The translations under genes and the position numbers were made by a program. Under the pieces are notes generated by a model. The model was not told the origin of the DNA. It worked only from the letters and a program-made list of their open reading frames with translations, and searched no databases. 64,000 bases of DNA from CAVYGN01 sp963796325. Its GTDB lineage: Bacteria; Spirochaetota; Brevinematia; Brevinematales; JAOACQ01. Shown here in pieces: positions 17,500-25,831 of this stretch (its first letter is position 1; each line of letters opens with the position of its first letter). The stretch is taken from assembly GCA_963796325.1 (NCBI GenBank), contig CAWCLF010000001.1, forward strand, positions 2,356,001-2,420,000, given 5' to 3'.

Positions 17500-17583
17500 A
17501 ACCCTTAACGGGATTAAAATAAATTCTTGATTTTTTGATGCACGCCTATTATAATTATTTAAGATATAAAGCTTTCCCAGCTT

Positions 17584-17656
17584 TCCCCTGTAGCTCAGTT
17601 GGCAGAGCAGGTGACTGTTAATCACCGGGCCGTAGGTTCGAGCCCTACCGGGGGAG
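17584..17656 (+). tRNA. tRNA-Asn (anticodon GTT)
   Basis: The 73-nt cloverleaf has acceptor TCCCCTG (17584-17590) pairing with CGGGGGA (17649-17655), D-loop AGTTGGCAGA, anticodon GTT at 17617-17619 and T-loop GGTTCGAGCCC. Discriminator base is G at 17656, as expected for Asn. The CCA end is not encoded. A terminator follows within 10 nt. Confidence 0.97.
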
Positions 17657-17662
17657 TGTCCG

Positions 17663-17694
17663 CCCGGCCCTCTTTTTTGCGGGCCGGGTTTTTT
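17663..17694 (+). terminator. Rho-independent terminator after tRNA-Asn
   Basis: CCCGGCCC (17663-17670) pairs perfectly with GGGCCGGG (17681-17688) around a 10-nt loop and is followed directly by six T (17689-17694). Confidence 0.92.
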
Positions 17695-17763
17695 ATGCCC
17701 CGTTGATTCAATTTTTTCTTTAAAAATGGCCGATAATTAAAATTGACATTCCGGGAGGCATGC

Positions 17764-18762
17764 TTGATATACCTGAGATCGCTCATGAGATACACTTTTA
17801 CTCTTATCAGGACCTTTTTTTTTATTTTTGCAGTCCTACTTATATATTTCTTCACTGAATCGGTATATTTCAAATCGATCGGCGACCCTTCATTTTTTAT
17901 CGATTCGATGAAAAATTTCGGAGCGGTGATAATAAGGATACTGCCTTTCATTATTATCCTGGCAAGCCTGTTGTATTTTTCCTCCGTTTCAGCCGTAAAT
18001 TCCAAGCCTTTTATGATCACAATGGTGCCGATATTGACTGTATTGAATACCTTATTGCTTCTTCTTTCGCTTATGACAAGCGCCGATTTCAGGCTTTTTG
18101 ATCCGGATACCAGGATCTATTATTATCCCGACCTGGGCGTCGACAGCATCAACTCGATAGGCGATTATAAAATCGCCCTTACGGGAAATGCTTCAAAAGG
18201 GATCCTTTTCTATAATAATGCTTTTATATTCAACGATTTAAAAATTATAAAGGATGAAATTTCAATTAATACAAGTCTTGTCGTCGGTAACTCAGCCGTT
18301 GGCCCATCTTATAATAACTTTATGATTCCGTACAGGACACCGGCGCTTAAGCTGCAGGAAACGGGAATTTCAGCCTATATCTTGAATTACATTTTTAACC
18401 TGGGAATCAATCTTGAAAATGCGTTCCTTTCCACAGCGGCCGGTACGGGTTTGCCGGCCTTGATAATATCATTTTTATTCATATATCTTGGTTTTTTTGC
18501 ACTGGCCTGCGGCCTGTCGGTCTTTTTCGGAGACAGGCAGACTATTCTCCTTTCATGGTCGGTCCTTTTTGCAGGCTCTGTTCTCCTGTTCGCGGCGCTG
18601 CCGCATTATTTGACCCTTGTATCGATAATAAAATCCGGAATAAAAAACGATCAGTTTAGATTGATTCTCCCTGCGGTTTTTGTCGGTATTCCCGGAGGAC
18701 TTGCCGGGTATCTATTGATCAGCATGAAAGCGGAGAATTCTTTAAAAAAAACCGGGCGTTAA
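17764..18762 (+). CDS. Membrane protein with LptF/LptG-like topology (first of pair)
   Basis: About 332 residues. There are three N-terminal membrane helices (the second around IIRILPFIIILASLLYF), a soluble stretch of beta character (about residues 110-225), then three helices ending LILPAVFVGIPGGLAGYLLI. This is the layout of YjgP/YjgQ (LptF/LptG), permeases that lift lipopolysaccharide from the inner membrane to the Lpt bridge. Sequence motifs are weak, so the family call rests mainly on topology and the tandem arrangement with the next gene. TTG 17764 has GGGAGG 5 nt upstream; ATG 17785 is an alternative start. Confidence 0.55.
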   Translation: MIYLRSLMRYTFTLIRTFFFIFAVLLIYFFTESVYFKSIGDPSFFIDSMKNFGAVIIRILPFIIILASLLYFSSVSAVNSKPFMITMVPILTVLNTLLLLLSLMTSADFRLFDPDTRIYYYPDLGVDSINSIGDYKIALTGNASKGILFYNNAFIFNDLKIIKDEISINTSLVVGNSAVGPSYNNFMIPYRTPALKLQETGISAYILNYIFNLGINLENAFLSTAAGTGLPALIISFLFIYLGFFALACGLSVFFGDRQTILLSWSVLFAGSVLLFAALPHYLTLVSIIKSGIKNDQFRLILPAVFVGIPGGLAGYLLISMKAENSLKKTGR

Positions 18763-18783
18763 GTCCCATGAGAGAAATCTGAT

Positions 18784-19818
18784 ATGACAAAATTTAGAAG
18801 CTTTTTATCAATGATAATTCTTTTATCTCTTTTCGTAATAGTTTTTTCACTTATTTATTTTTTAAGGTTTGAAAAGATCCAGCCGGATTGGATGGTATTT
18901 GACATAACTAAAAACCTTCTCTATTACATACCGGTAATATCTTCGCTTTCAGTCTTATGGCCTGTCGTATTCAGGACCAGCCGGGAATCCGGATATGGAG
19001 CCGGCAGATCCGGCCTTAATTTCAAAGTTACGGTATTTTTGTTCCTGGTAGCCGGAGGAGCTTTTGTTTTACAGGAAATCGCAGTCCCATGGATGTACGG
19101 CAGCATCGTCTATTCGGAAATGATGAAATCCTCCGGGATAAAGTTGAAAAACCCCGTCAAAGATGCTACCGGGGAAAATTTCAACATGGCCGAATTCGGC
19201 ATGGTCAACTCGATGAAAGTAAAAAATAATATCGCCTTTTCAACAGGCAGTTCCTACATGTACTTCGAAAGAATGTACGACGGGAACGGAGCTTATTATG
19301 TCGAAGGCTTGCGGTTTATCGGTTTGACTCCAAAAAAAGAACTCGATTTTGTAATCACGGCCGATTACGCAAAGATCGTATCGGATTTGATCTACGTCGT
19401 TAATCCGCTTTATTTCGATTATTCCCATGGACGGAACACTCCGGCAAAAAGAACCGGAGGTATAAAAAAGATAGTGCTGGCTTACAGGCCTGCAGGGATC
19501 TTTGCCCTATCAAGCGATTCGATTCCTGAAACCGTAAGTCTTATCGATGTTTTCCTGTACAGCGATTTCGCTTTCAATTCCGGAATAAATTTTTTTAGAT
19601 TAGGCAATATACTTTTCAACAGGATTGCTTATTACATCATTCTTGTACTGATGCTCATACTCACTTCGACATTCGGTTCCGCGTTCAAGAATATGAGGCT
19701 CCTCAGGCATGAATATTTACAGACCGCCGCCTTTTATGCAGCATCGATTTTCCTCGTATCAGTCGCTTACGATGCGCTTTCTGAAGCCGTTAATATGATT
19801 TACAGCCTGCTGGTCTAG
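18784..19818 (+). CDS. Membrane protein with LptF/LptG-like topology (second of pair)
   Basis: 344 residues with the same arrangement as its neighbour: N-terminal helices (LSMIILLSLFVIVFSLIYF; FKVTVFLFLVAGGAFVLQ), a large periplasmic beta-rich section, then C-terminal helices (IAYYIILVLMLILTSTFG; FYAASIFLVSVAYDAL). The phrase FGSAFKNMRLLRHEYLQTA lies where LptF/G proteins contact the ATPase LptB. It begins 21 nt after its partner, with no strong ribosome site. The two would form a heterodimer if the LptFG assignment is right. No lptB, lptA or lptC is near. Confidence 0.5.
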   Translation: MTKFRSFLSMIILLSLFVIVFSLIYFLRFEKIQPDWMVFDITKNLLYYIPVISSLSVLWPVVFRTSRESGYGAGRSGLNFKVTVFLFLVAGGAFVLQEIAVPWMYGSIVYSEMMKSSGIKLKNPVKDATGENFNMAEFGMVNSMKVKNNIAFSTGSSYMYFERMYDGNGAYYVEGLRFIGLTPKKELDFVITADYAKIVSDLIYVVNPLYFDYSHGRNTPAKRTGGIKKIVLAYRPAGIFALSSDSIPETVSLIDVFLYSDFAFNSGINFFRLGNILFNRIAYYIILVLMLILTSTFGSAFKNMRLLRHEYLQTAAFYAASIFLVSVAYDALSEAVNMIYSLLV

Positions 19819-19843
19819 GCCTCGCCGGATAACCGGAGTATTT

Positions 19844-20251
19844 ATGAAGACCCTAATTATAACTCTCATACTTGCAACAAACGTTTTGAACCTTGAAATC
19901 GCTTCCACCAGGGCCCAGAAAGAGCGCGGGCTGATGTGGAGAACAACATGGAACGCTGCGGACGGGATGATTTTTATTAATAAAAATCCCTCATATGTGA
20001 CCTACTGGATGAAAAACACGCCCCTTAAGCTCACTATGTATTTTATGGACGAGAATCTCGATATTCTTGAGATGCATAATCCCGAGCCCCTTTCGGCCAG
20101 TCTTATCAGCTCGATGTCGGATAAAGTCAAATATGTCCTTGAATTGAACCCTCTCCTGACAAATGCCGTCAGGGAGAATTATCCGGCCTTCAGGGAAAAA
20201 TTAAAGTATAAGCTCCTTCATATAACCAACCTCATCATCGAGGACGAATAA
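19844..20251 (+). CDS. DUF192 family protein
   Basis: 135 residues matching DUF192: AQKERGLMWRT, then ADGMIFINKN, YWMKNTPLKLTMYFMDENLDIL and a C-terminal KYVLEL. The family is small, often exported, and its function is unknown. The N-terminus is hydrophobic (TLIITLILATNVL) but short, so export is uncertain. Its ATG has CCGGAG 5 nt upstream. It lies 25 nt after the LptF/G-like pair and is probably in the same transcript. Confidence 0.85.
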   Translation: MKTLIITLILATNVLNLEIASTRAQKERGLMWRTTWNAADGMIFINKNPSYVTYWMKNTPLKLTMYFMDENLDILEMHNPEPLSASLISSMSDKVKYVLELNPLLTNAVRENYPAFREKLKYKLLHITNLIIEDE

Positions 20252-20270
20252 AAGGGATTAAAGCCCCTGT

Positions 20271-20903
20271 TTATTTTTTGAAATACAGGTTGACTTTTTT
20301 TGTAATATCGGAAAACTGCATCTTGTCGTTTACATCGATGTATCCGGAATAAAAGGAAGTGGTCAGGTAATAAGTCTGCCCGGCTTCGCCGCCGATATGC
20401 TTTTCCTTGTTTATTATCAGGTAAACATCTGAATCCTTTATTTTGCCTGATTCTGTAACTCCCGTAAAATCGACTTTATCGCCTTTTAAATCTTCCGTCT
20501 TGGTGACTTTGCCGTTTTCTTCCTTTTCATATATAAAATCGCCGGATACAGGATAAAATGTATAGTATTCGACATAATCTCCCGCATATTCGAATTTCAT
20601 GGCATACCATACTTTCACATCATAGCTTATAGGACTTTGAAGAATAATGTCGACCCTGAGGCTGCTGGGGTCGTAACAGGATATTACGCCCTTTATATCG
20701 CATTCGGGAGCGTTATCGACTTTCGTATAGCTTTGAAGTTCATCGTCAGGAGATATGACCCAGTCGCTGGGAGAATAAGCTGCATTAACATCATCGACCG
20801 AATCGGCATACTTGTCCTGAATTGCAGGGGGCTTTGCAGTTACAAAAGCCGGAACCAGGAAAAGAAGAACCAGGATAATACCCGCAAAACTTCTCTGTTT
20901 CAT
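20271..20903 (-). CDS. Secreted protein of unknown function
   Basis: 210 residues with a clear signal peptide (FAGIILVLLFLVPAFVTA, cleavage before KPPAIQD). The mature part is acidic and beta-rich with many Asp, Tyr and Val, for example EYYTFYPVSGDFIYEKEENG and SDVYLIINKEKHIGG, and ends KKVNLYFKK. It has no Cys lipobox, so it should be soluble in the periplasm or secreted. I do not recognise a family. Good GGAGG site before the ATG, and a likely own promoter. Its 3' end faces the DUF192 gene. Confidence 0.65.
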   Translation of the reverse strand: MKQRSFAGIILVLLFLVPAFVTAKPPAIQDKYADSVDDVNAAYSPSDWVISPDDELQSYTKVDNAPECDIKGVISCYDPSSLRVDIILQSPISYDVKVWYAMKFEYAGDYVEYYTFYPVSGDFIYEKEENGKVTKTEDLKGDKVDFTGVTESGKIKDSDVYLIINKEKHIGGEAGQTYYLTTSFYSGYIDVNDKMQFSDITKKVNLYFKK

Positions 20904-20931
20904 GGAATACCTCCTTCCCTTTTCTTTTTAT

Positions 20932-20959
20932 ATATTATCACAGTTCGAGTTTATTGCAA
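20932..20959 (-). promoter_or_regulatory. Probable promoter of the secreted-protein gene
   Basis: On the minus strand TTGCAA (20959-20954) and TAATAT (20937-20932) are 16 bp apart, about 30 nt upstream of the start codon at 20903. Confidence 0.45.
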
Positions 20960-21021
20960 GACATTTCTAATATAATTATTTTTAACATGAAGCTCAATTG
21001 TTTTTATATAAAATTCGATAA

Positions 21022-22089
21022 TTATTTCCGGGTGCTGCCCTTTTGATAATGTTCGATTTCTTCAAGAAGGACCGGCACGATAAGGTCTATTCCAATCCGC
21101 CTGATTATTCTTCCGTTTTTGAACAATACGGCTTCCCTGCCCGCGGCGGCTATACCCAGGTCCGCTTCGGCAGCTTCGCCGGGCCCGTTGACAACACAGC
21201 CCATTACTGCAACTTTCATATATTTCTTATAGCTTCGGGTTTTCAGGGTCAGCTCCTCGGCGGCTCTTTCAACATCGAAAGCATGCCTGGCGCAGGTTGG
21301 GCAAGAGATTATCTCAATCCCTTCTTTTCGAAGGCCGAGAGACCGCAGAAGGATTTTAGCCGCCTCGACTTCTTTTACCGCATCCCCTGTAACAGATATC
21401 CTGATCGTATCGCCGATGCCTTCCAGGAGGAGAGCGCCTATACACGCTGCGCTTTTAATTGCCGCTTCTTCGTAAATACCCGCTTCGGTAACGCCAAGAT
21501 GCAGGGGATAGTCAAACCTTTCTGAAAATATCCTGTAAGCCTCGAATGTTACCGGAACATCAGATGATTTGAGTGATACTTTAATATTTTCGAAATGAAC
21601 CTCTTTAAGAAGGTTAATATGAGTCATTGCCGAATCGACAAGCGCTTCAGCGGTAGGATGTTCATATTTTTTCCTGTCTATGGAGCCGCTGTTAACACCT
21701 ATTCTTATAGGTATATTTTTGTCCAGGCAGGCTCTTGCCACAGCCTTCACTTCATCGGAATTCCTTAGATTTCCAGGATTTATCCTGAGAGCGTCCGCTC
21801 CTGCACCGGCCGAAATCAGGGCAAGCCTGTAATCGAAATGAATATCGGCGACAAGCGGCGCCTTCACCTCTTTTTTAATATCCCCGATGGCCCTGGCCGA
21901 TGATTCGTCCGGTATTCCGAGTCTGACAATATCGCATCCGGCTTCTTCGAGCCTTTTTATCTCTTTAACAGTCACATCAATATCATCGGTTTTTGTTGCC
22001 GTCATCGATTGCACCGACACGGGGGCTCCTCCCCCGACTTTGATATTGCCTATCTCAACGGATCTTGTAATTTTTCTTTTTACAGGCAT
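21022..22089 (-). CDS. ispG: 4-hydroxy-3-methylbut-2-enyl diphosphate synthase IspG (GcpE)
   Basis: 355 residues, the short bacterial form of this [4Fe-4S] enzyme of the MEP isoprenoid pathway. The N-terminal TIM-barrel part starts VQSMTATKTDDIDVT and includes RINPGN. Iron-sulfur ligands are the two Cys of SCPTCARH and the Cys of MGCVVNGPGEA with a nearby Glu. It is the last gene of a row with hisB, hisH and hisA (18 nt after hisA), so it is likely co-transcribed with histidine genes, an unusual but harmless pairing. Confidence 0.96.
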   Translation of the reverse strand: MPVKRKITRSVEIGNIKVGGGAPVSVQSMTATKTDDIDVTVKEIKRLEEAGCDIVRLGIPDESSARAIGDIKKEVKAPLVADIHFDYRLALISAGAGADALRINPGNLRNSDEVKAVARACLDKNIPIRIGVNSGSIDRKKYEHPTAEALVDSAMTHINLLKEVHFENIKVSLKSSDVPVTFEAYRIFSERFDYPLHLGVTEAGIYEEAAIKSAACIGALLLEGIGDTIRISVTGDAVKEVEAAKILLRSLGLRKEGIEIISCPTCARHAFDVERAAEELTLKTRSYKKYMKVAVMGCVVNGPGEAAEADLGIAAAGREAVLFKNGRIIRRIGIDLIVPVLLEEIEHYQKGSTRK

Positions 22090-22107
22090 GATATAGAGGA
22101 AGCCCGA

Positions 22108-22827
22108 TTACTCATATTTCATCGCTTCAGACAGTTTGAAACGGCCTTCATACAGGGCTTTGCCGATTATAACCCCTTTCAGGCCCATCGGCTCGTATTC
22201 TTTAAGCTTTTTAATATCGTCGATCGTCGAAACCCCGCCCGATATTATAATCGGTATGTCGGTTACCGTAAGCATAGTCTCGATAGCGTCGTAATTCGGC
22301 CCTTCAAGAGTTCCATCTCTCATAATATCTGTATATATCACTTCTTCGACCCCGAATTCCTCAAGTTCCTTGATGATATCCACGGCTCTTTTGTCGGTCG
22401 TCTCCTGCCATCCGTTTTTAACGACGAATCCGTCCGCTGCGTCAATCGCTATAATAACACCGTGCGGATCGTTTTTACAGAGGTTTTTTATGAATTTTTT
22501 GTTGTCAATCACTGCTGTTCCTATAATTATTTTATGAACACCCCTGTTTTTCAGCGCCCTGATAATGCGGTTGTCCCTGATGCCGCCTCCGACCTCAATC
22601 TCGATATGGACTTCTTCCACTATCCTTTGTATGATATCGAGGTTCTTCGTTTTACCTTCGAATGCCCCGTCCAGGTCGACAATATGAAGTCTTTTCGCCC
22701 CCTCCCTTTCCCAGAATTTGGCCTGAAAAACAGGTTCATTTGAATAAACGGTTTCAAATTCCGGGTTGCCGCGCACAAGCCGTACGCATTTTCTATCCTT
22801 AATATCTATCGCCGGTATTATTAACAT
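22108..22827 (-). CDS. hisA: Phosphoribosylformimino-5-aminoimidazole carboxamide ribotide isomerase HisA
   Basis: 239 residues of the (beta-alpha)8 barrel that isomerises ProFAR to PRFAR in histidine synthesis. The N-terminal IIPAIDIKDRKCVRLVRG carries catalytic Asp8; VIIAIDAADG carries the second Asp. Phosphate-binding motifs EVGGGIRD and ISGGVSTIDD are present in both barrel halves. AAGGAGAAAG precedes the ATG. It is followed by ispG. Confidence 0.95.
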   Translation of the reverse strand: MLIIPAIDIKDRKCVRLVRGNPEFETVYSNEPVFQAKFWEREGAKRLHIVDLDGAFEGKTKNLDIIQRIVEEVHIEIEVGGGIRDNRIIRALKNRGVHKIIIGTAVIDNKKFIKNLCKNDPHGVIIAIDAADGFVVKNGWQETTDKRAVDIIKELEEFGVEEVIYTDIMRDGTLEGPNYDAIETMLTVTDIPIIISGGVSTIDDIKKLKEYEPMGLKGVIIGKALYEGRFKLSEAMKYE

Positions 22828-22854
22828 AACTTTCTCCTTTTATTAAATAATAAA

Positions 22855-23457
22855 TTATATGCTGACAAATCTCTTAAGAAGACTCAAACCATTTTTATGG
22901 CTTTTTTCGGGATGAAACTGTACAGCGAAAACATTTTCTTTCATTACTGAGGAAGCATAAACAATCTCATAATCCGTTGTACAGGTTATTATCTCGTTTT
23001 CCGCTGGAACAGGATAATATGAATGATCAAAATAAAAATAAGCATTATCCCCTAAAATGTCAAAAATACCCGTTTTTCTTATCGGATTTACCTGATTCCA
23101 CCCGATATGAGGTACAGGAAGGGAAATATTCAGACGTCTAATGTCCCCCTTCAGGACTCCCAGACCCTTAAAGATGCCGTTTTCGTAGCTTTTTTCAAAA
23201 AGCATATGCATCCCCAGGCAGATGCCTAAAAAAGGTTTTCCGCTGTCTATAAAATCAAGTATAGGGGTCACAAGAGAGAGCCTTTCCAGGTTCTTAATGG
23301 CATCCTCGAAGGCCCCCACGCCGGGCAGTATCAGCCTGTCGGCCTTTCCGACATCAAATGGGTCGGAAGATATTCTGACATCCGGGCCGCCAACCGTCAG
23401 GACTGCATTATAAACGCTCGCCAGGTTCCCCATCCCGTAATCTATAATGGTTGTCAT
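22855..23457 (-). CDS. hisH: Imidazole glycerol phosphate synthase, glutaminase subunit HisH
   Basis: 200 residues of a class I glutamine amidotransferase. The nucleophile Cys is in LGICLGMHMLFE, the His-Glu pair in VQFHPEKS, and the N-terminus is IDYGMGNLASV. It supplies ammonia to HisF; hisF itself is not in the window. The gene lies 13 nt after hisB and 27 nt before hisA. Confidence 0.95.
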   Translation of the reverse strand: MTTIIDYGMGNLASVYNAVLTVGGPDVRISSDPFDVGKADRLILPGVGAFEDAIKNLERLSLVTPILDFIDSGKPFLGICLGMHMLFEKSYENGIFKGLGVLKGDIRRLNISLPVPHIGWNQVNPIRKTGIFDILGDNAYFYFDHSYYPVPAENEIITCTTDYEIVYASSVMKENVFAVQFHPEKSHKNGLSLLKRFVSI

Positions 23458-23470
23458 TGTAAGTTTTCAC

Positions 23471-24061
23471 CTATTTTATATAATCCTTTGTCGAAGGTAC
23501 CGTATCATGCGCCCTAGGATCAATTTCGACCGCCATCCTGACGGCTCTCGCAAACGCCTTGCAGGATGCTTCCATTATATGATGAAGATTTTCCCCTGAT
23601 TTAACCGTCAAGTGAAGTGTATAACCCATGGAACTGAAGCCCTTGAAAAAAACATCTCCCAGTTCAAAGCTGAAATTACCGATTTCACCCGAAAAACTCG
23701 AGAAATTCGTCCTGCAGAAAGGGCGCCCGCTTATGTCGATGACCGCTTCGGCAAGCGCTTCGTCAAGAGGGATAGAAGCGAAACCGAAACGTTTTATCCC
23801 CTTTTTATCTTTTAAAATTTCATTGATGCCCTGCCCCATTAAAATAGCCGTATCTTCGACAAGATGATGATAGTCGACATGGATGTCGCCGCTGGCATTT
23901 ATTCTCATATCTACAAGGCTATGCCTTGAAACGGTTTCAAGCATATGATTGAAAAAACCGATGCCCGTATTTATTTCATATACTCCCTTTCCGTCAATGT
24001 TTATTTTCAGTTCAATATTCGTCTCTTTCGTTTTTCTTGAAAATTCTCCTTCCCTGTTCAT
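23471..24061 (-). CDS. hisB: Imidazoleglycerol-phosphate dehydratase HisB (monofunctional)
   Basis: 196 residues, the length of the dehydratase alone without the phosphatase domain found in enteric HisB. Metal-binding motifs: GFFNHMLE, DYHHLVEDTAI, SLV near MRINA, and ENLHHIMEASCKAFARA. The first gene of the hisB-hisH-hisA-ispG row. GGGGGAAAAC stands directly before the ATG. hisI and hisG are about 18 kb away at 42.5-43.8 kb. Confidence 0.95.
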   Translation of the reverse strand: MNREGEFSRKTKETNIELKINIDGKGVYEINTGIGFFNHMLETVSRHSLVDMRINASGDIHVDYHHLVEDTAILMGQGINEILKDKKGIKRFGFASIPLDEALAEAVIDISGRPFCRTNFSSFSGEIGNFSFELGDVFFKGFSSMGYTLHLTVKSGENLHHIMEASCKAFARAVRMAVEIDPRAHDTVPSTKDYIK

Positions 24062-24084
24062 GTTTTCCCCCGGTTAATAAAACA

Positions 24085-24113
24085 TTAGTATATGGGCTGT
24101 TCTAATAGTTCAA
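24085..24113 (-). promoter_or_regulatory. Possible promoter of the hisB-hisH-hisA-ispG operon
   Basis: On the minus strand TTGAAC (24113-24108) lies 17 bp from TACTAA (24090-24085); an overlapping TATACT (24092-24087) would give a 15-bp spacer. It is about 25 nt upstream of the hisB start codon. Confidence 0.4.
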
Positions 24114-24119
24114 GAATAT

Positions 24120-24160
24120 CACCCTTGCGGGTACAAGCACCCTTGCGGGTACAGGCACCC
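24120..24160. repeat. 18-bp tandem repeat upstream of the his operon
   Basis: CACCCTTGCGGGTACAAG (24120-24137) is repeated as CACCCTTGCGGGTACAGG (24138-24155) with one change, followed by CACCC. Each unit contains the inverted pair ACCC-TTGC-GGGT, so each can form a small hairpin. It lies just upstream of the possible hisB promoter. Confidence 0.75.
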
Positions 24161-24283
24161 GGCAAGTTATTGTTAACATCTACATATTTGTCCTGATCTT
24201 TCAGTTCAAGGCTTGGCTTATGCCAAAGGATCAAGATATTAGAGTCACCCATATTTTAATATAACTTTTTATTCTGTCAACAG

Positions 24284-25534
24284 TTATTTTTTTAATCCGC
24301 CTGCCGGATCTTCTATTGCAGAAAACTGCATCTTTGACTGGCGGAATAAAAACACTACGGCCATAAGAATCAAATCGGCCAGGACAAGCACACCTGTTAT
24401 GAATATCAAAAACTGGTCGATCCTTAAATTTTTTAAGGCGATATAATAAATTCCGGCAAGAGCGGCCAGTAAAATCCACATGGCCGGAAATAGAGCTTTG
24501 ATATTCCTGGCAACCGAATAGTTGATTATATTGAGCATTATCCCGAGGGGCATACTTGCCATTATATAAATCGGCAGAAGCCCTACGACAGGCATGTAGT
24601 CGTTCCCGAAGATCAAAACGACAAGCCATTTCCCGAAAAAAAGAGTGAACAGGGCCGGTATTGCAAAGGAAACGGCCGTTAAAACGATCCCTGTCCAGAA
24701 ATGCCCCTTTTCGCTCTTCAAGGAATAAGAATAAACCACACCGGATAAAAATAGAGAAAGGGTGATAAGATTCTTTCCAAACAGGGCGCAGGCGGAAAGG
24801 TATCCCGTGGCGGCGCCTCCGATGACGAAATTCTCCAGAGTTAAATCCAGGGCATTTATAAGACCGAACGGAATAAAAACGAGGCAGGTCGAAAGGAATG
24901 TCAGAATGAATTTATAATTGATCTTGTATGAAAATCTCCCCTTTAATGCCGGCCCTCCCTTTCTTATAAGGAGAAATATTGCCGCCATGCTCCCGATAAT
25001 AGAAGCTCCCAGGGCCCCGGTAACCTTCCACCCGGCTATGATCAATAGTATTCCGGCTAATGCCCTGACTACGCCTTCCAGACCGGTATTCATGCCCAGA
25101 GTCAGAAAATCCATGCGCCCCTGGTAAACACCCCTGTACCCTGCCGTGACAAGCCACAGTGCGGATATCGCCGCCCCGATGAACGCATCGACCGGGTTTT
25201 TAAGGCCGTATATATATTTTATCAGGGGATAAAGGGCTAATACCAGGCAGAACAGTACTATTCCTGTCACCCAGAAATCCGATGATAATTCCTTTATCGA
25301 ATCAGCCGCTCCTGGAGATTTACTCAAAGCGGCATGTTTTGCAGCCGATAACTGGAGCGACGTGTTGGGCTGCGACAGGCCCAGGAGAAAATAAAAGAAG
25401 CTCATAAAGACGCCGTAATTTTCAGGACCCATAAATCTGCCGGCGAGGGAAGTAAAGATAAAATTCGAAACCATCAATATTCCGAAGCCGCACAGGCTGT
25501 AAAAGGTATTTTTCGAGTAGCTGTCTTCCCTCAA
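24284..25534 (-). CDS. Polysaccharide-type flippase (MATE/MOP superfamily)
   Basis: 416 residues with about 12 hydrophobic segments, starting with LCGFGILMVSNFIFTSLAGR and MGPENYGVFMSFFYFL, typical of the oligosaccharide/lipid-linked flippase branch (Wzx/RfbX-like) of the MOP superfamily. Such proteins turn lipid-linked sugars across the inner membrane. A second, divergent relative is at 26351-27661, but no glycosyltransferase gene is nearby, so the substrate is open. Confidence 0.75.
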   Translation of the reverse strand: MREDSYSKNTFYSLCGFGILMVSNFIFTSLAGRFMGPENYGVFMSFFYFLLGLSQPNTSLQLSAAKHAALSKSPGAADSIKELSSDFWVTGIVLFCLVLALYPLIKYIYGLKNPVDAFIGAAISALWLVTAGYRGVYQGRMDFLTLGMNTGLEGVVRALAGILLIIAGWKVTGALGASIIGSMAAIFLLIRKGGPALKGRFSYKINYKFILTFLSTCLVFIPFGLINALDLTLENFVIGGAATGYLSACALFGKNLITLSLFLSGVVYSYSLKSEKGHFWTGIVLTAVSFAIPALFTLFFGKWLVVLIFGNDYMPVVGLLPIYIMASMPLGIMLNIINYSVARNIKALFPAMWILLAALAGIYYIALKNLRIDQFLIFITGVLVLADLILMAVVFLFRQSKMQFSAIEDPAGGLKK

Positions 25535-25660
25535 TGAAACCGTCCTTATTGCCGCATGATATGCAGTCCTTTTATGGATTCCTTAACAGGAAAAACCCTG
25601 CAAAGCGGCAAGCTTAACTGTGAAAATTTCAAGCATTTATTTTAAAGGAAAACGCACCGT

Positions 25661-25699
25661 CAGTCAATAGTCTGCAGTCAACAGTCGATAGTCGGCAGG
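25661..25699. repeat. Intergenic CAGTC/GACTG repeat, second locus
   Basis: CAGTCAATAG, TCTGCAGTCAACAGTCGATAG and TCGGCAG form imperfect tandem units, whose reverse complement matches the CTGTTGACTG phase of the repeat at 2971-3005. The gap 25535-25831 also has a direct pair GGTTTCCGACTGAA and GGTTTCCGGCTGAA near 25750-25780; nothing else is evident. Confidence 0.6.
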
Positions 25700-25781
25700 C
25701 TGCTTTCAAGAATTGAGAATGATGATACTGAATTTCGGCTGCTGCTATCGGTTTCCGACTGAACTGGTTTCCGGCTGAAGT

Positions 25782-25808
25782 TTGACTTTATTTTCCCGGA
25801 TTTATAAA
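25782..25808 (+). promoter_or_regulatory. Possible promoter of the small membrane-protein gene
   Basis: TTGACT (25782-25787) and TATAAA (25803-25808) with a short 15-bp spacer, about 23 nt before the GTG start at 25832. Confidence 0.35.
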
Positions 25809-25831
25809 ATTTTTTAAAAACGGAGGTTCGC

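Noticed and set aside
17743..17771. TTGACA-N17-GATATA as a promoter within the LptF/G-like gene start
   Set aside because: It would start transcription after the likely TTG start codon; plausible only if ATG 17785 is the true start.
17622..18020. Minus-strand ORF of 132 codons beginning inside the tRNA and ending opposite a membrane-protein gene
   Set aside because: Its C-terminal residues PVGLEPTAR are the well-known false translation of tRNA antisense, and the plus strand has a better-supported gene.
24120..24160. Start of a CRISPR array
   Set aside because: Only two 18-bp units with no spacer between them, and no cas genes in the window.
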